Below the pieces are notes generated by a model that was not told the origin of the DNA, made no database searches, and saw only the letters and a list, made by a program, of their open reading frames with translations. Of a stretch of 33,371 nt of DNA, positions 1-8,643 are shown one piece after another. This DNA comes from Candidatus Parabacteroides intestinavium (GTDB lineage Bacteria > Bacteroidota > Bacteroidia > Bacteroidales > Tannerellaceae), in assembly GCA_019118725.1 (NCBI GenBank), contig DWYO01000085.1, positions 1-33,371 of the forward strand. Direction: 5' to 3'. The stretch's first letter is position 1, and the number at the start of each line of letters is the position of its first letter. The translations under genes were made by a program, and so were the position numbers.

Positions 1-134
1 AGAAAAAGCTGAATAACTATTTTCCGAAGAAATTCAAAACAGCTTCTAAGCATGAAAGCTATCGTGATTGGAAAAACAAGGTAGAAAACGCAAAAATAAA
101 GATCTTGAAAAAGGTTCGGAAGAGGGATTATTGA
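1..134 (+). CDS. C-terminal end of an unidentified protein (partial)
   Basis: An open frame enters from the left edge (first full codon at 3) and ends with TGA at 132-134, giving about 43 residues. The tail is strongly basic, rich in Lys and Arg, with a Tyr-Phe-Pro-Lys-Lys stretch near its start and ending in Arg-Asp-Tyr. I do not recognise a family from so little sequence. It is the only plus-strand gene in the window and converges on the efflux operon that ends at 364. The call rests on the absence of stops in this frame, on stops in the other two plus frames within the first 16 bases, and on the ordinary codon use. Confidence 0.5.
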   Translation, partial: KKLNNYFPKKFKTASKHESYRDWKNKVENAKIKILKKVRKRDY

Positions 135-220
135 AGGAAGAAAAACACAGACTATTGTATTCGCCCGGCTAATGGAAGTCAATAACCGATGTACTGTTGT
201 CCAACAAGCATAGCATAAAT

Positions 221-254
221 GAAGTCAAAGAATCTTCTGCAATCCTTTGACTTC
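221..254. terminator. 10-bp perfect inverted repeat between convergent genes, possible bidirectional terminator
   Basis: GAAGTCAAAG at 221-230 is the exact reverse complement of CTTTGACTTC at 245-254, with a 14-base loop. It lies between the plus-strand CDS ending at 134 and the minus-strand efflux gene ending at 364, where a shared terminator would be expected. Neither side has a clear T tract; the minus-strand reading is followed only by ATTTAT. The role as terminator is inference; the repeat itself is plain. Confidence 0.4.
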
Positions 255-363
255 GCTTTGAGGGAAGGAGAGAGTCCAAAATCTATTTTATGCCATCTGT
301 TTGATACAAACTCTATCCCTCCCCTATCAACTTATTCTCTTGTTATCTCATTGACTGAACCTT

Positions 364-3300
364 CTAATATCCTCCACCTAAGGCACGATAAAGATATACA
401 ATGGAAAGAAGTTCGTTGCATACGGCTGAATTCAATCCAATTTGTGCACTCAAGAACTCACGTTGAGCGTCCAATACATCCATATAATTCGTTACCCCGT
501 TGATATATTGAAGCTGAGCCAATTCCAAGTATTTTCGGGCGGCCACTTCCAATTTCGCCTGTGACTGACGTACCTCTTTAGCTTTACGAACGGAAACGAT
601 GGCATCGTTCACCTCCTTAAAGGCCTCGATGACGGTCTTCTCATACCCATAAACCGCCTGTTCATATTGTGCACGCGCCACTTTCAAGCGAGCTTTATTG
701 CGCCCCATCGCAAAAAGAGGCTGTGTCAAATCGGCTATCGGATTCCAATAAGGACTTTTCAAAAAATTACCCAACTCATTACTTTCCAAACCGAATATGC
801 CGGTCAACGATATTTTGGGGAACAAATCCGTATACGCCACACCTACCTGAGCATTCGCCTCTTTCAAAGCCATTTCAGCCTGACGAATATCCGGACGACG
901 TTCAACGAGAGAAGAAGGCAAACCGGCAGGTAAGGCATCCGGAAGATGCTGTTCCGATAAAATTCGTCCACGTCGGATCGGATGGGAATAATCCCCCAAA
1001 AGCAACGAAAGATCACTTTCCTTAATCTGAATCTGACGCTCCAAATCCGGTATCAAAGTTTCGGTACGAGCCAATTCCACCAATGCCTGATTGTAAGCCG
1101 TTTCAGAGGTCAGACCTCCTTCGTAACGGAGCTTGGCCAGACGGACACCCTCACGACGCGCATCCAACGTCTGACGGACAATAGACAGCTCTTCGTCCAA
1201 GGCGCACAATTCATAATAACCAGCCGCTACACCTGCAATAATCGTCAGTTTCAACGCTCGTTGCGCCTCGATACTCTGCATATAGGCCGCAATATCCGCC
1301 TCGTTTGCCCAACGGATATTTCCCCAAAGGTCCAACTCCCATCTCAGATTCAATTTAGCATCAAACTGAGGGTCGGCACTCCGGTCATCGCTACCACCAT
1401 AATTCGTCACTTCAGTGTCGCCATGCAATGTAGCACCCAACGATGGAAAAAGACGGGAAAAGTTGATGCGCTTGGCGGCCATCATCTCTTTTATCTTGGC
1501 TGCAGCAATTTTCATATCCTTATTATTCTCCAACGCTTGGCTAATGAGATTCTGCAATACCGTATCTTGATACAGACTTTGCCAAGGGATATCAGACACG
1601 GATACCGTATCGGTCGTCACCCCATCGATAGTTTCCGGCAAATTCAAATCCGGACGCGCATACTCCTTTCCCAATTTACAAGAAGAGAATGCAAGAGAAA
1701 ACGCCATAATCAAGATAAAAGGCAGGATTTTTTTCGGACGGATGTTTTTTAATTTATCCATATTCGGACGGTAACGCGACACCTTATCCATACGAATTCC
1801 TTTCTTGATCTTATAAATCAACACAAAGAAAAAGGGCACCATCACGATACCAACGCTAGTCGCCACCAACATACCGAAAAATATACCGGTACCAATACTA
1901 TGACGTGAGGCCGAACCCGGACCTGAAGCCAGTACCATCGGCAGCATACCGAGGATAAAGGCCAAAGAGGTCATCAAAATAGGACGGAATCGCATCTGTG
2001 CCGCATGAACGGCAGCCTGTATAGCATCGATTCCTTTATCCACCTGTACTTTGGCAAATTCCACAATCAGAATGGCATTCTTAGCAGCCAGACCAATAAG
2101 CGTCACCAATCCGATTTGGAAATAGACATCATTCTCCAGTCCCGTTACCCAAATACCCAGATAAGCCCCCAACGCTGCAATCGGCAGAGAAAGCAACACC
2201 GCAATCGGCACAATCCAGCTTTCATACTGAGCTGCAAGAAACAAGAATACAAAGAGGAACACCAAAGCCAGAATCATACCAGTTTGTCCGCCGGCCTGCT
2301 TTTCCTGATACGAAAGGCCACTCCATTCAAGAGCGATATTTTCCGGCAAATGCTGTTGCACAATACGCTCCATCGCTGCCATCGCATCACCCGTACTATA
2401 CCCAGATGCGGCAACAGCATTAATCGGAGCCGTAGAAAACATATTGAAACGTTTGATTGTACCCGGACCGGTAGTATATTTCGTTGTACCCAATGCCGTA
2501 AGCGGAACCATCGAACCGTTCTTGGCCCGTACGAAGAAAAGCCCCAAGCTCTCTTTGTTCGCACGGTAAGGTGCTTCGGCCTGAATATACACACGATAGA
2601 TACGGTTGAACATATTAAAATCGTTCACATAGACCGAACCCAAATAGGCCTTCATCGTTGAGAAGATATCCGCTACGGGAATTCCCAGGAACTTCGCCCG
2701 GTCACGATCTACATCAAAATAGATTTGCGGAATCTCAGCCTGCAAAGCGGAGGAGATATTCTGCAGCTCCGGAGCCTGCTTGGCATAATAAAGGAATGTG
2801 TCCGTAGCCTGAACAAGATCATCCCAAGTAGCCTCTCCTCTTGCTTCAAGCTGCATCTCCAAGCCACCGCTTTCTCCCAAACCAGGGATAACTGGCGGAC
2901 GATTCACATACCCCTTCGCTTCCGGATAATAATAAAGCTCCTTACGGACAGCCTCCATCACATCGGCCACTCCCATGTCACCCCCTTTACGCTCTTCCCA
3001 CGGTTTAAGGATAACGGTCAGCGTGGAACGATTCTGTGTCGTTCCCAACCGACTACTGCTACCTGTTACATTCTGCACATAGGCTACAGCCGGCTGAGCT
3101 TTCAGAAAATCAATCATCCGATTAGTCACCGTACGTGTACGTTCCAACGTAGCACCTTCAGGCAATTCCAGTTCGACTGTGAAGAATCCCTGGTCCTCTT
3201 CCGGAATGAAAGAGGTAGGCAAGATACGGTTTAAAACGAAGATGACCACAATAGCCATACCAAATCCCGCCAATATCCGGCGTGGCTGCTGTATTACTTT

Positions 3301-4884
3301 CCGAAGCAGACCAGTATATTTATGGTTTCCTTTTTCAAGCCATTCGTTGATCTTCCGGAAAACTATATTTTTCTCGCCATGGGTCGGACGAAGCAAGATG
3401 GCACAAAGTGCAGGACTTAACGTCAAAGCCACAACCGTGGAAAGAATCACCGAAACCGCAATCGTGATAGAGAACTGACGATACAACTGCCCTGTAATGC
3501 CACTCAAAAAGCTTACCGGCACAAACACTGCCGCCAGCACCATAGAGGTAGCAATCAAGGCACCTGTCAACTCCTTCATCGCCCGATGGGTCGCTTCGCG
3601 AGGCGACACATTCTCTTCATTGATAATACGTTCCACATTCTCAACCACCACAATCGCATCATCCACCACAATACCGATGGCCAATACAAGCCCCAGCAAT
3701 GTCAAGGTGTTCAACGAAAAGCCCATGATCAACATAAAGCCGAACGTACCAATCAGCGAAATCGGCACGGCTATCGTCGGAATCAACGCCGCACGCCAAT
3801 TCTGCAACGACAGGAACACCACCAAAATCACTAAGAACAAAGCTTCAAAAAGAGTTTTATATACTTCATGCACAGATTGGGAAATATATTCCGTCATATC
3901 AAACGGGAAATTATATTCCAACCCCTCAGGGAAGTTCTTACTCACCTCTTCCATGACGTTCCGCACATTCTCTGCCACCTCCAAGGCATTTGCGCCCGGG
4001 AGCATATAAATAGCCAAGATAGCCGCATTTTTCCCATTGATACCACTCTCCGTATTATACGAAGAGGCTTCTAACGAGACACGCGCCACATCGCGCATAC
4101 GGACGATCGAACCGTCTGAATTAGCACGGATGACAATATTCTCAAACTCTTCTACCGTTGAAAGACGACCGGATGCCGTAACAGGAAGTGTTACATCTAC
4201 ATTCAGGATAGGCTGTTTCCCAAATTCGCCAGCCGCCGATTCACGGTTCTGATCCTTCAAAGCATCCTGCAAATCCTTTACAGTAAGTCCCATCGTTGCC
4301 AAACGGTCCGGATAAACCCAAATCTGCATACCGTAATAGCGGCTGCCCACATTCGATACCCGGCCCACTCCCGGAATACGCCGTATCACATCCAGCACAT
4401 TAATCGTAGCGAAGTTACTCAAATAAATCTCATCAAACTTCGGGTCATCAGACATCAACGTGAGCGTCATCAACTGGCTGGGTGACTGTTTCTCTATCGA
4501 AATACCATTCTGAATAACTTCGGCCGGCAAACGGCTTTCGGCCAGCTTCACACGGTTCTGTATCTCTACGGCAGCCAGATCCGGATCTGAAGAGACATCA
4601 AACGAAACTGTTATCGTCAGGTTCCCGGAATTCGAGCAGTTGCTCTGCATATAAATCATACCCGGTGTACCATTCAACTCCTGCTCGATAGGTGTTGCTA
4701 CAGCTTGCGAGACCGTCAGGGCATTAGCTCCCGGATAGGAAGCGCTCACCTTCACGACTGGCGGCGTGATCTGCGGATATTGTTCGATAGGTAAGGAGAT
4801 CAATCCAATCAGTCCGACAAGCACGATCAGCACCGAGATAACCGTCGAAAAGACGGGGCGGTCGATAAAAAATCCTGCTCTCAT
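364..4884 (-). CDS. RND (HAE1) efflux pump fused in frame to a NodT-type outer-membrane factor
   Basis: This 1506-residue ORF holds two proteins normally encoded separately. Residues 1 to about 1030 are an AcrB/MexB-like inner-membrane drug/proton antiporter: N-terminal MRAGFFIDRPVFS, the Asp pair D408-D409 in TM4 (VVDDAIVVVEN) and K935 in TM10 (GLAAKNAILIVEF), the residues of the proton relay. From residue 1042 a typical lipoprotein signal follows (MDKLKNIRPKK, a hydrophobic run, then SLAFSSC with the lipobox Cys at 1069). The remaining roughly 438 residues match an outer-membrane factor with repeated long helices. The RND C-terminus is normally cytoplasmic, so this segment could enter the membrane as a 13th helix and be cut by signal peptidase II. 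An in-frame ATG at 1791, preceded by AAAGGAATTCGT, could also start the channel separately. The start lies 4 bases after the adaptor stop, so the two ORFs form one operon. The family calls are secure; the fate of the fusion is inference. Confidence 0.93.
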   Translation of the reverse strand: MRAGFFIDRPVFSTVISVLIVLVGLIGLISLPIEQYPQITPPVVKVSASYPGANALTVSQAVATPIEQELNGTPGMIYMQSNCSNSGNLTITVSFDVSSDPDLAAVEIQNRVKLAESRLPAEVIQNGISIEKQSPSQLMTLTLMSDDPKFDEIYLSNFATINVLDVIRRIPGVGRVSNVGSRYYGMQIWVYPDRLATMGLTVKDLQDALKDQNRESAAGEFGKQPILNVDVTLPVTASGRLSTVEEFENIVIRANSDGSIVRMRDVARVSLEASSYNTESGINGKNAAILAIYMLPGANALEVAENVRNVMEEVSKNFPEGLEYNFPFDMTEYISQSVHEVYKTLFEALFLVILVVFLSLQNWRAALIPTIAVPISLIGTFGFMLIMGFSLNTLTLLGLVLAIGIVVDDAIVVVENVERIINEENVSPREATHRAMKELTGALIATSMVLAAVFVPVSFLSGITGQLYRQFSITIAVSVILSTVVALTLSPALCAILLRPTHGEKNIVFRKINEWLEKGNHKYTGLLRKVIQQPRRILAGFGMAIVVIFVLNRILPTSFIPEEDQGFFTVELELPEGATLERTRTVTNRMIDFLKAQPAVAYVQNVTGSSSRLGTTQNRSTLTVILKPWEERKGGDMGVADVMEAVRKELYYYPEAKGYVNRPPVIPGLGESGGLEMQLEARGEATWDDLVQATDTFLYYAKQAPELQNISSALQAEIPQIYFDVDRDRAKFLGIPVADIFSTMKAYLGSVYVNDFNMFNRIYRVYIQAEAPYRANKESLGLFFVRAKNGSMVPLTALGTTKYTTGPGTIKRFNMFSTAPINAVAASGYSTGDAMAAMERIVQQHLPENIALEWSGLSYQEKQAGGQTGMILALVFLFVFLFLAAQYESWIVPIAVLLSLPIAALGAYLGIWVTGLENDVYFQIGLVTLIGLAAKNAILIVEFAKVQVDKGIDAIQAAVHAAQMRFRPILMTSLAFILGMLPMVLASGPGSASRHSIGTGIFFGMLVATSVGIVMVPFFFVLIYKIKKGIRMDKVSRYRPNMDKLKNIRPKKILPFILIMAFSLAFSSCKLGKEYARPDLNLPETIDGVTTDTVSVSDIPWQSLYQDTVLQNLISQALENNKDMKIAAAKIKEMMAAKRINFSRLFPSLGATLHGDTEVTNYGGSDDRSADPQFDAKLNLRWELDLWGNIRWANEADIAAYMQSIEAQRALKLTIIAGVAAGYYELCALDEELSIVRQTLDARREGVRLAKLRYEGGLTSETAYNQALVELARTETLIPDLERQIQIKESDLSLLLGDYSHPIRRGRILSEQHLPDALPAGLPSSLVERRPDIRQAEMALKEANAQVGVAYTDLFPKISLTGIFGLESNELGNFLKSPYWNPIADLTQPLFAMGRNKARLKVARAQYEQAVYGYEKTVIEAFKEVNDAIVSVRKAKEVRQSQAKLEVAARKYLELAQLQYINGVTNYMDVLDAQREFLSAQIGLNSAVCNELLSIVYLYRALGGGY

Positions 4885-4888
4885 CGCC

Positions 4889-6061
4889 TTATTCCTCCTC
4901 TTTTTCTCTTAATGCCTGGATTGCTTTTTCATCACTCGAAAGGATAGGCTGTACCTTCACGTTCGGTTCCAACTTATGATACCCCTCGATAACCACCCGC
5001 TCGTTCTCGCCCAATCCTCGTTCGATCACTACCGAATTTTCTATCTCCGGACCGATCTGGACAAAACGCTTCTCAGCCACATCATCCCGTCTCAACACAT
5101 AAATAAAGGCGCCACCGCCTTCGATGGCAATGGCCTTGCGCGGAATCACAATTGCCCGTTCGCGAACATCCAGCAGCAGCTTGACGCGCGTAGACTGTCC
5201 CGGCAAAAGTTTGCGGTTCGGGTTAGGCAAAATGGCACGAACGGTAAATGTACCGGTATTCGGATCTACTGACGGATCTGCAAAATCCACTACTCCTTTC
5301 ACGGGATATTCCGAATTATCAGCCAACGTAACCGATACGGTTGGTTGCCAGGAACGGGTCGTATCCTGCACGCCAAACTTCACATTCCGGCGTTCCGCAC
5401 GCAGATAATCCAATGCTGTCATCTTAAAATCCACATCCACCGTATCACTCTTGACCACCACAGCCAGTTTTGAGTTCGCGCCCGGTCCTACCAATGTACC
5501 GATATCCACCAGTCGCTCACTGATATATCCGGATATCGGGGATATCACCTGTGTATAGCTCAACTCCAGCTCCGCCTGCTCCAAGTCCGCCTTACTCATA
5601 GCTACATCCGCCTCAGCATTTTCTTTGGCAGCGATGGCATTATCCAAGTCCAATTGACTGGCTGCATGTTGCTCATACAACGGAGCCAGACGCTCCACAT
5701 CGCGTGCTGCCTTGGCCGCCTGCACCTCGTTCTTACGAAGCTGGGCTTTTGCCTTTTCCACACGCGCCTTATAAACGGCAGGACTGATAATAAACAGCGG
5801 GTCACCCTGTTCTACCCGTTTTCCCTCTTCAAACATCATCTTTTCCAGATATCCCTCGACACGGGCATGAATTTCGACCGTGCTTTCTGCACGGATGGTT
5901 CCTACATACTCGCCATAAATCTGGACATCTTTCTTCTCCGGTTTCTCTACAATCACAATAGGCAAAAGCGGCTCTTCTTTTTTCTTGCAACCCGACAACA
6001 ACAGACCGCATAAAAGAGAGACGCAAACTAACCATTGGGTCCTTTTAAACATACTACACAT
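4889..6061 (-). CDS. RND efflux periplasmic adaptor (membrane fusion protein), lipoprotein
   Basis: This is an AcrA/MexA-family adaptor that links the RND pump to its outer-membrane channel. From the ATG at 6061 it has 390 residues: a signal peptide ending in LLLSGC (lipidated Cys about residue 25), a lipoyl-like half (GTIRAESTVEIHARVEGYLEK), an alpha-helical hairpin (KAQLRKNEVQAAKAARDVERL), the second lipoyl half (SYTQVISPISGYIS) and beta-barrel and membrane-proximal domains ending in a Glu-rich tail. The frame stays open to a TTG at 6097, but ATG at 6061 (or 6052) gives a proper signal peptide, and AGGTAGAAAG lies just before 6061. It is the first gene of the efflux operon. The substrate cannot be read from the sequence. 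Confidence 0.92.
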   Translation of the reverse strand: MCSMFKRTQWLVCVSLLCGLLLSGCKKKEEPLLPIVIVEKPEKKDVQIYGEYVGTIRAESTVEIHARVEGYLEKMMFEEGKRVEQGDPLFIISPAVYKARVEKAKAQLRKNEVQAAKAARDVERLAPLYEQHAASQLDLDNAIAAKENAEADVAMSKADLEQAELELSYTQVISPISGYISERLVDIGTLVGPGANSKLAVVVKSDTVDVDFKMTALDYLRAERRNVKFGVQDTTRSWQPTVSVTLADNSEYPVKGVVDFADPSVDPNTGTFTVRAILPNPNRKLLPGQSTRVKLLLDVRERAIVIPRKAIAIEGGGAFIYVLRRDDVAEKRFVQIGPEIENSVVIERGLGENERVVIEGYHKLEPNVKVQPILSSDEKAIQALREKEEE

Positions 6062-6447
6062 TGACTTTCTACCTATAATTAACACTTTCGTATTCAATCT
6101 TTAGTCTTTGAGATTACCGTCTACAAATTCCTGCCGTACTCCGGTTCAAGAAAACCTGCAAACTTAAAAACTTATCAACTCACAGAAATAATCATTCCAA
6201 AACAATATCCCTGCTGTTAAATTTAGTTATTTACCTAACGATTAAGGATATAGGGTGTAAAGATAGTAATTTATTTCTACATGGCGCATATCCCGTTGAG
6301 GAATTATTCCACACCTGTTTGTAGAACCGCCACACTTTCCCCGAAATCGGTGCCATGCTTTGAAGGGAAAGAATTCCCAACGGCTCCCTACTACATCACC
6401 GATAATTGCACCCAACATAGACTATTTCTTTTAATAACACTTATCTA
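6062..6447. other. 386-bp intergenic region between the efflux operon and the purine phosphorylase gene
   Basis: No gene is supported here. A plus-strand frame starting at 6281 runs antisense into the phosphorylase gene and has no recognisable content. The region holds a T-rich tract (6098-6114) and a facing A-rich tract (6159-6180) of the intergenic repeat family, a weak 5-bp hairpin (6365-6378), and a TATCTTTAC sequence on the minus strand (6257-6265) that resembles a Bacteroidetes -7 element with its last G changed to A. No regulator gene adjoins the efflux operon. Confidence 0.6.
6159..6166 (-). promoter_or_regulatory. weak candidate -7 element for the efflux operon
   Basis: On the minus strand this reads TAAGTTTG, fitting TAnnTTTG, and lies about 100 bases before the adaptor start. 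No TTTG-type -33 element occurs at the usual 19-21 bases upstream. The octamer is also part of an AAACTTAAAAACT repeat tract, so the match may be incidental. Confidence 0.25.
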
Positions 6448-7266
6448 TCACAACCGGTCTATCAACGAAGCAAAGAGAACAGTCATCTTTTGGGCAGCCC
6501 GGTCAGCAGCTTCGATAACATCGTTTGCGTCATTCACAAAGTCATCAGCAAAATGATAACCTTCGTTAGTGATTACCGACATACCAAACACCCGGATTCC
6601 ACAATGACGAGCAACAATCACTTCTGGTACCGTACTCATGCCAATGGCATCACCTCCCACCTTTCCGTAAAAGGCATATTCAGCCGGAGTCTCGTAAGAA
6701 GGGCCGGTCAAACCTACATACACCCCTTTCTTCAACGGGATATTCTTTTCAGACGCAATCGTTTCCATAAGCCGAATCATCTCCCGATCATAAGCCCGAG
6801 TCATATCCGGGAAGCGAGTTCCAAACGCTTCTTTGTTCGGACCGATCAGTGGATTCGGCATCATATTGATATGATCGCGAATAATCATCAGATCCCCTAC
6901 CTTAAATGAGGTATTGATACCTCCCGCAGCATTCGATACCAACAGGTTCTTAACCCCCAAAAGCTTCATCACCCGAATCGGGAAAGTAACCTGCTCCATT
7001 GTGTAGCCCTCATAATAATGAAAGCGTCCCTGCATAGCCAGAATTGTTTTCCCCCCTAACTTTCCACAAATAAAATTTCCTTTATGACCGGATGCCGTAG
7101 AGCGCACAAAATGCGGAATCTCATGATAAGGAATCACCGTAGCCTCTTCAATATGGTCAGCCAACGCACCCAGTCCACTACCCAATATAACTGCCGTCTC
7201 CGGATTACCTGAAATACAAGCCGACAGATAAGCGGCTGTTTCTGCATACCAATCTTTTGTTTCCAT
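6448..7266 (-). CDS. purine nucleoside phosphorylase, trimeric (class I, 6-oxopurine type)
   Basis: A cytosolic enzyme that cleaves purine ribonucleosides with phosphate into base and ribose-1-phosphate. The 272 residues are standard for the trimeric family. Visible are the phosphate loop ILGSGLG (27-33), GRFHYYEGY (80-88), the SNAAGGIN turn (111-118), GPSYETPAEY with Glu192, and SVITNEG with Asn234. Glu192 and Asn234 correspond to the two purine-contacting residues of mammalian PNP; Asn rather than Asp at the second position predicts preference for inosine and guanosine over adenosine. It lies 41 bases downstream of an MTA/SAH-type deaminase gene on the same strand, which would supply 6-oxo nucleosides. 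The start ATG at 7266 follows an A-rich leader of the intergenic repeat type. I avoid a symbol because punA, deoD and others are used inconsistently. Confidence 0.93.
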   Translation of the reverse strand: METKDWYAETAAYLSACISGNPETAVILGSGLGALADHIEEATVIPYHEIPHFVRSTASGHKGNFICGKLGGKTILAMQGRFHYYEGYTMEQVTFPIRVMKLLGVKNLLVSNAAGGINTSFKVGDLMIIRDHINMMPNPLIGPNKEAFGTRFPDMTRAYDREMIRLMETIASEKNIPLKKGVYVGLTGPSYETPAEYAFYGKVGGDAIGMSTVPEVIVARHCGIRVFGMSVITNEGYHFADDFVNDANDVIEAADRAAQKMTVLFASLIDRL

Positions 7267-7307
7267 ACTTTTTAAGTTTTTAAGTTTGTCAGTTTGAGAT
7301 TTTCAAT
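7267..7307. repeat. T-rich AAGTTTTTAAGTTTG intergenic tract
   Basis: The 41-bp gap before the phosphorylase start consists of repeated TTTTTAAGTTT and AGTTTGAGA units, followed by TTTTCAATTCA. Read in the gene direction it is an A-rich leader just before the ATG. Similar tracts recur at 6098-6180, 8574-8641, 12624-12714, 26018-26057 and 31890-31965. Confidence 0.6.
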
Positions 7308-8573
7308 TCATCTTTTCACCAAATCATACGCACAACGCGCTGCCCGTTCCAATATCTCCTCCTCGCCCGGCACTTTGCGTTCCCGCATCAAAACCTTTCC
7401 GTTACAGATAACCGTATCCACACAATTGCCGTTGGCCGCATAGACCAAATTGGACACAAAATTGAAGTTAGGAGTAAACGCAGCACTCTTCAAATCTACC
7501 AGGCAGAGGTCGGCCAAATAACCTTCGGCAATCCGTCCTGCCTTTAAGCCCAATATGTCCGCACCTACGGATGTAGCTGCATCCAGCATCTCTTGAGCGG
7601 TCAACACCTCCGGGTCCTTGCGCCAAGCTTTTCCTAACAGTGAAGCCAGCTTCATAGCCTCGATCATATCCAAATTATTCGAAGAGGAACAGCCGTCCGT
7701 GCCAATACCAACAGGAACCCCCATACGCTTCATCTCCACAAAAGGGAACTGGATTCCCGAAGCCAATTTCATGTTTGAGGCCGGATTATGTACCACCTTC
7801 ACCCCATGATCTGCCAGCATACGAATCTCATCGTTATCTACATATACGGCATGAGCCAAAACCAGACGTGGAGAGAGAATACCCAATTTATACAAATAAC
7901 GAACCGGAGTAAACCCGAAACGCTTCAACGAGAAGTTCACCTCATCTTCCGTTTCTGCCAGATGAAGATGAATCAGCGAATTGCGCTCGTTAGCAAATTC
8001 ATGGATCCAACGCAAGAACTCTCCAGACACCGTATAAATAGCGTGCGGTCCTAATGTGAACTGCACACGCTGGCTATATCCGTCTTTTTTGTCAAAAAGC
8101 TTCCAGCATCCGCGCTTACAAGCATCTGCCTCCTGCGGGTCAAAACCATCGAAACAGACAGCCGCGATATACCCGCGCAACCCCATTTCTTCCACAGCAT
8201 CTGCCGTAACATACGGACGCTGATACATATCAAAGAAAGTTGTCGTCCCGGACTTTATCATCTCCAGACAGGCTAGTTTTGCCCCCCAATAGACATCATC
8301 CCGCGTCAACTTCGCCTCATTCGGCCAAATCTTCTGCTCCAGCCAAGGCATCAGTTTCATATCGTCCGCATATCCCCGGAAAAGAGTCATGGCCGCATGG
8401 GTATGTCCGTTCACCAATCCGGGAATCACCGCCTTACCGGTTCCGTCAATCAAGGTATTTGCTTCCGTCTCAATATGTGCACCAATCTGCTTAATGCTGT
8501 TTCCTTCCACATAAATATCCACGGAATTTCCATCCAGCTGGACGTTCTTTATCAATAATTTATTGATCTGCAT
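7308..8573 (-). CDS. mtaD: amidohydrolase, 5'-methylthioadenosine/S-adenosylhomocysteine deaminase family
   Basis: A 421-residue TIM-barrel amidohydrolase of the MtaD/SsnA group, expected to use one metal ion to deaminate the 6-amino group of MTA, SAH or adenosine. The motifs appear in family order: NGHTHAAM with metal ligands His57 and His59, LGPHAIYT, HLHLAETEDE, a His in LAHAVYVD, and the metal-binding Asp in GIGTDGCSSSNN. The N-terminal 50 residues form the small beta-sandwich, completed by the C-terminal segment (GYLADLCLVDL onward). The ATG at 8573 follows an A-rich leader. The gene directly precedes the purine nucleoside phosphorylase, which supports a purine substrate over the other substrates of this large family, such as guanine or triazines. 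The substrate is inferred from family and context. Confidence 0.85.
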   Translation of the reverse strand: MQINKLLIKNVQLDGNSVDIYVEGNSIKQIGAHIETEANTLIDGTGKAVIPGLVNGHTHAAMTLFRGYADDMKLMPWLEQKIWPNEAKLTRDDVYWGAKLACLEMIKSGTTTFFDMYQRPYVTADAVEEMGLRGYIAAVCFDGFDPQEADACKRGCWKLFDKKDGYSQRVQFTLGPHAIYTVSGEFLRWIHEFANERNSLIHLHLAETEDEVNFSLKRFGFTPVRYLYKLGILSPRLVLAHAVYVDNDEIRMLADHGVKVVHNPASNMKLASGIQFPFVEMKRMGVPVGIGTDGCSSSNNLDMIEAMKLASLLGKAWRKDPEVLTAQEMLDAATSVGADILGLKAGRIAEGYLADLCLVDLKSAAFTPNFNFVSNLVYAANGNCVDTVICNGKVLMRERKVPGEEEILERAARCAYDLVKR

Positions 8574-8641
8574 AAGTTTTCAGTTCTTTAGTTTTTTGAG
8601 TTTTTATCATACCACTTATAACGAATAAACCCCAAAAACTT
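8574..8641. repeat. facing AGTTTTTTGAG / CAAAAACTT tracts
   Basis: The gap before the deaminase start carries a T-rich tract (8574-8606, AAGTTTTCAGTTC then GTTTTTTGAGTTTTTA). A short A-rich tract follows at 8634-8641 (AAAAACTT), where AAAACTT pairs with AAGTTTT at 8574-8580. It is a weaker member of the intergenic repeat family. Confidence 0.45.
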
Positions 8642-8643
8642 GG

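Noticed and set aside
219..503. 94-residue plus-strand frame starting in the left intergenic region
   Set aside because: About half of it is antisense to the efflux gene, its start lies in the hairpin region, and it has no motif, promoter or leader.
982..1752. 256-residue plus-strand frame inside the efflux ORF
   Set aside because: It is antisense to the outer-membrane-factor half, with composition typical of a shadow frame (many His, Arg, Gln) and no domain.
1740..1800. possible sequencing frameshift creating the RND-channel fusion
   Set aside because: The frame is continuous, both halves are full length and intact at their ends, and an insertion or deletion would more likely break than join frames. 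It remains a point to confirm by resequencing.
6365..6378. GGGAA-AGAA-TTCCC hairpin as a terminator of the phosphorylase gene
   Set aside because: Only a 5-bp stem without a following T tract, and 70 bases beyond the stop.
6281..6556. 91-residue plus-strand frame in the 386-bp gap
   Set aside because: The 3' third is antisense to the phosphorylase gene, and the rest shows no conserved pattern.
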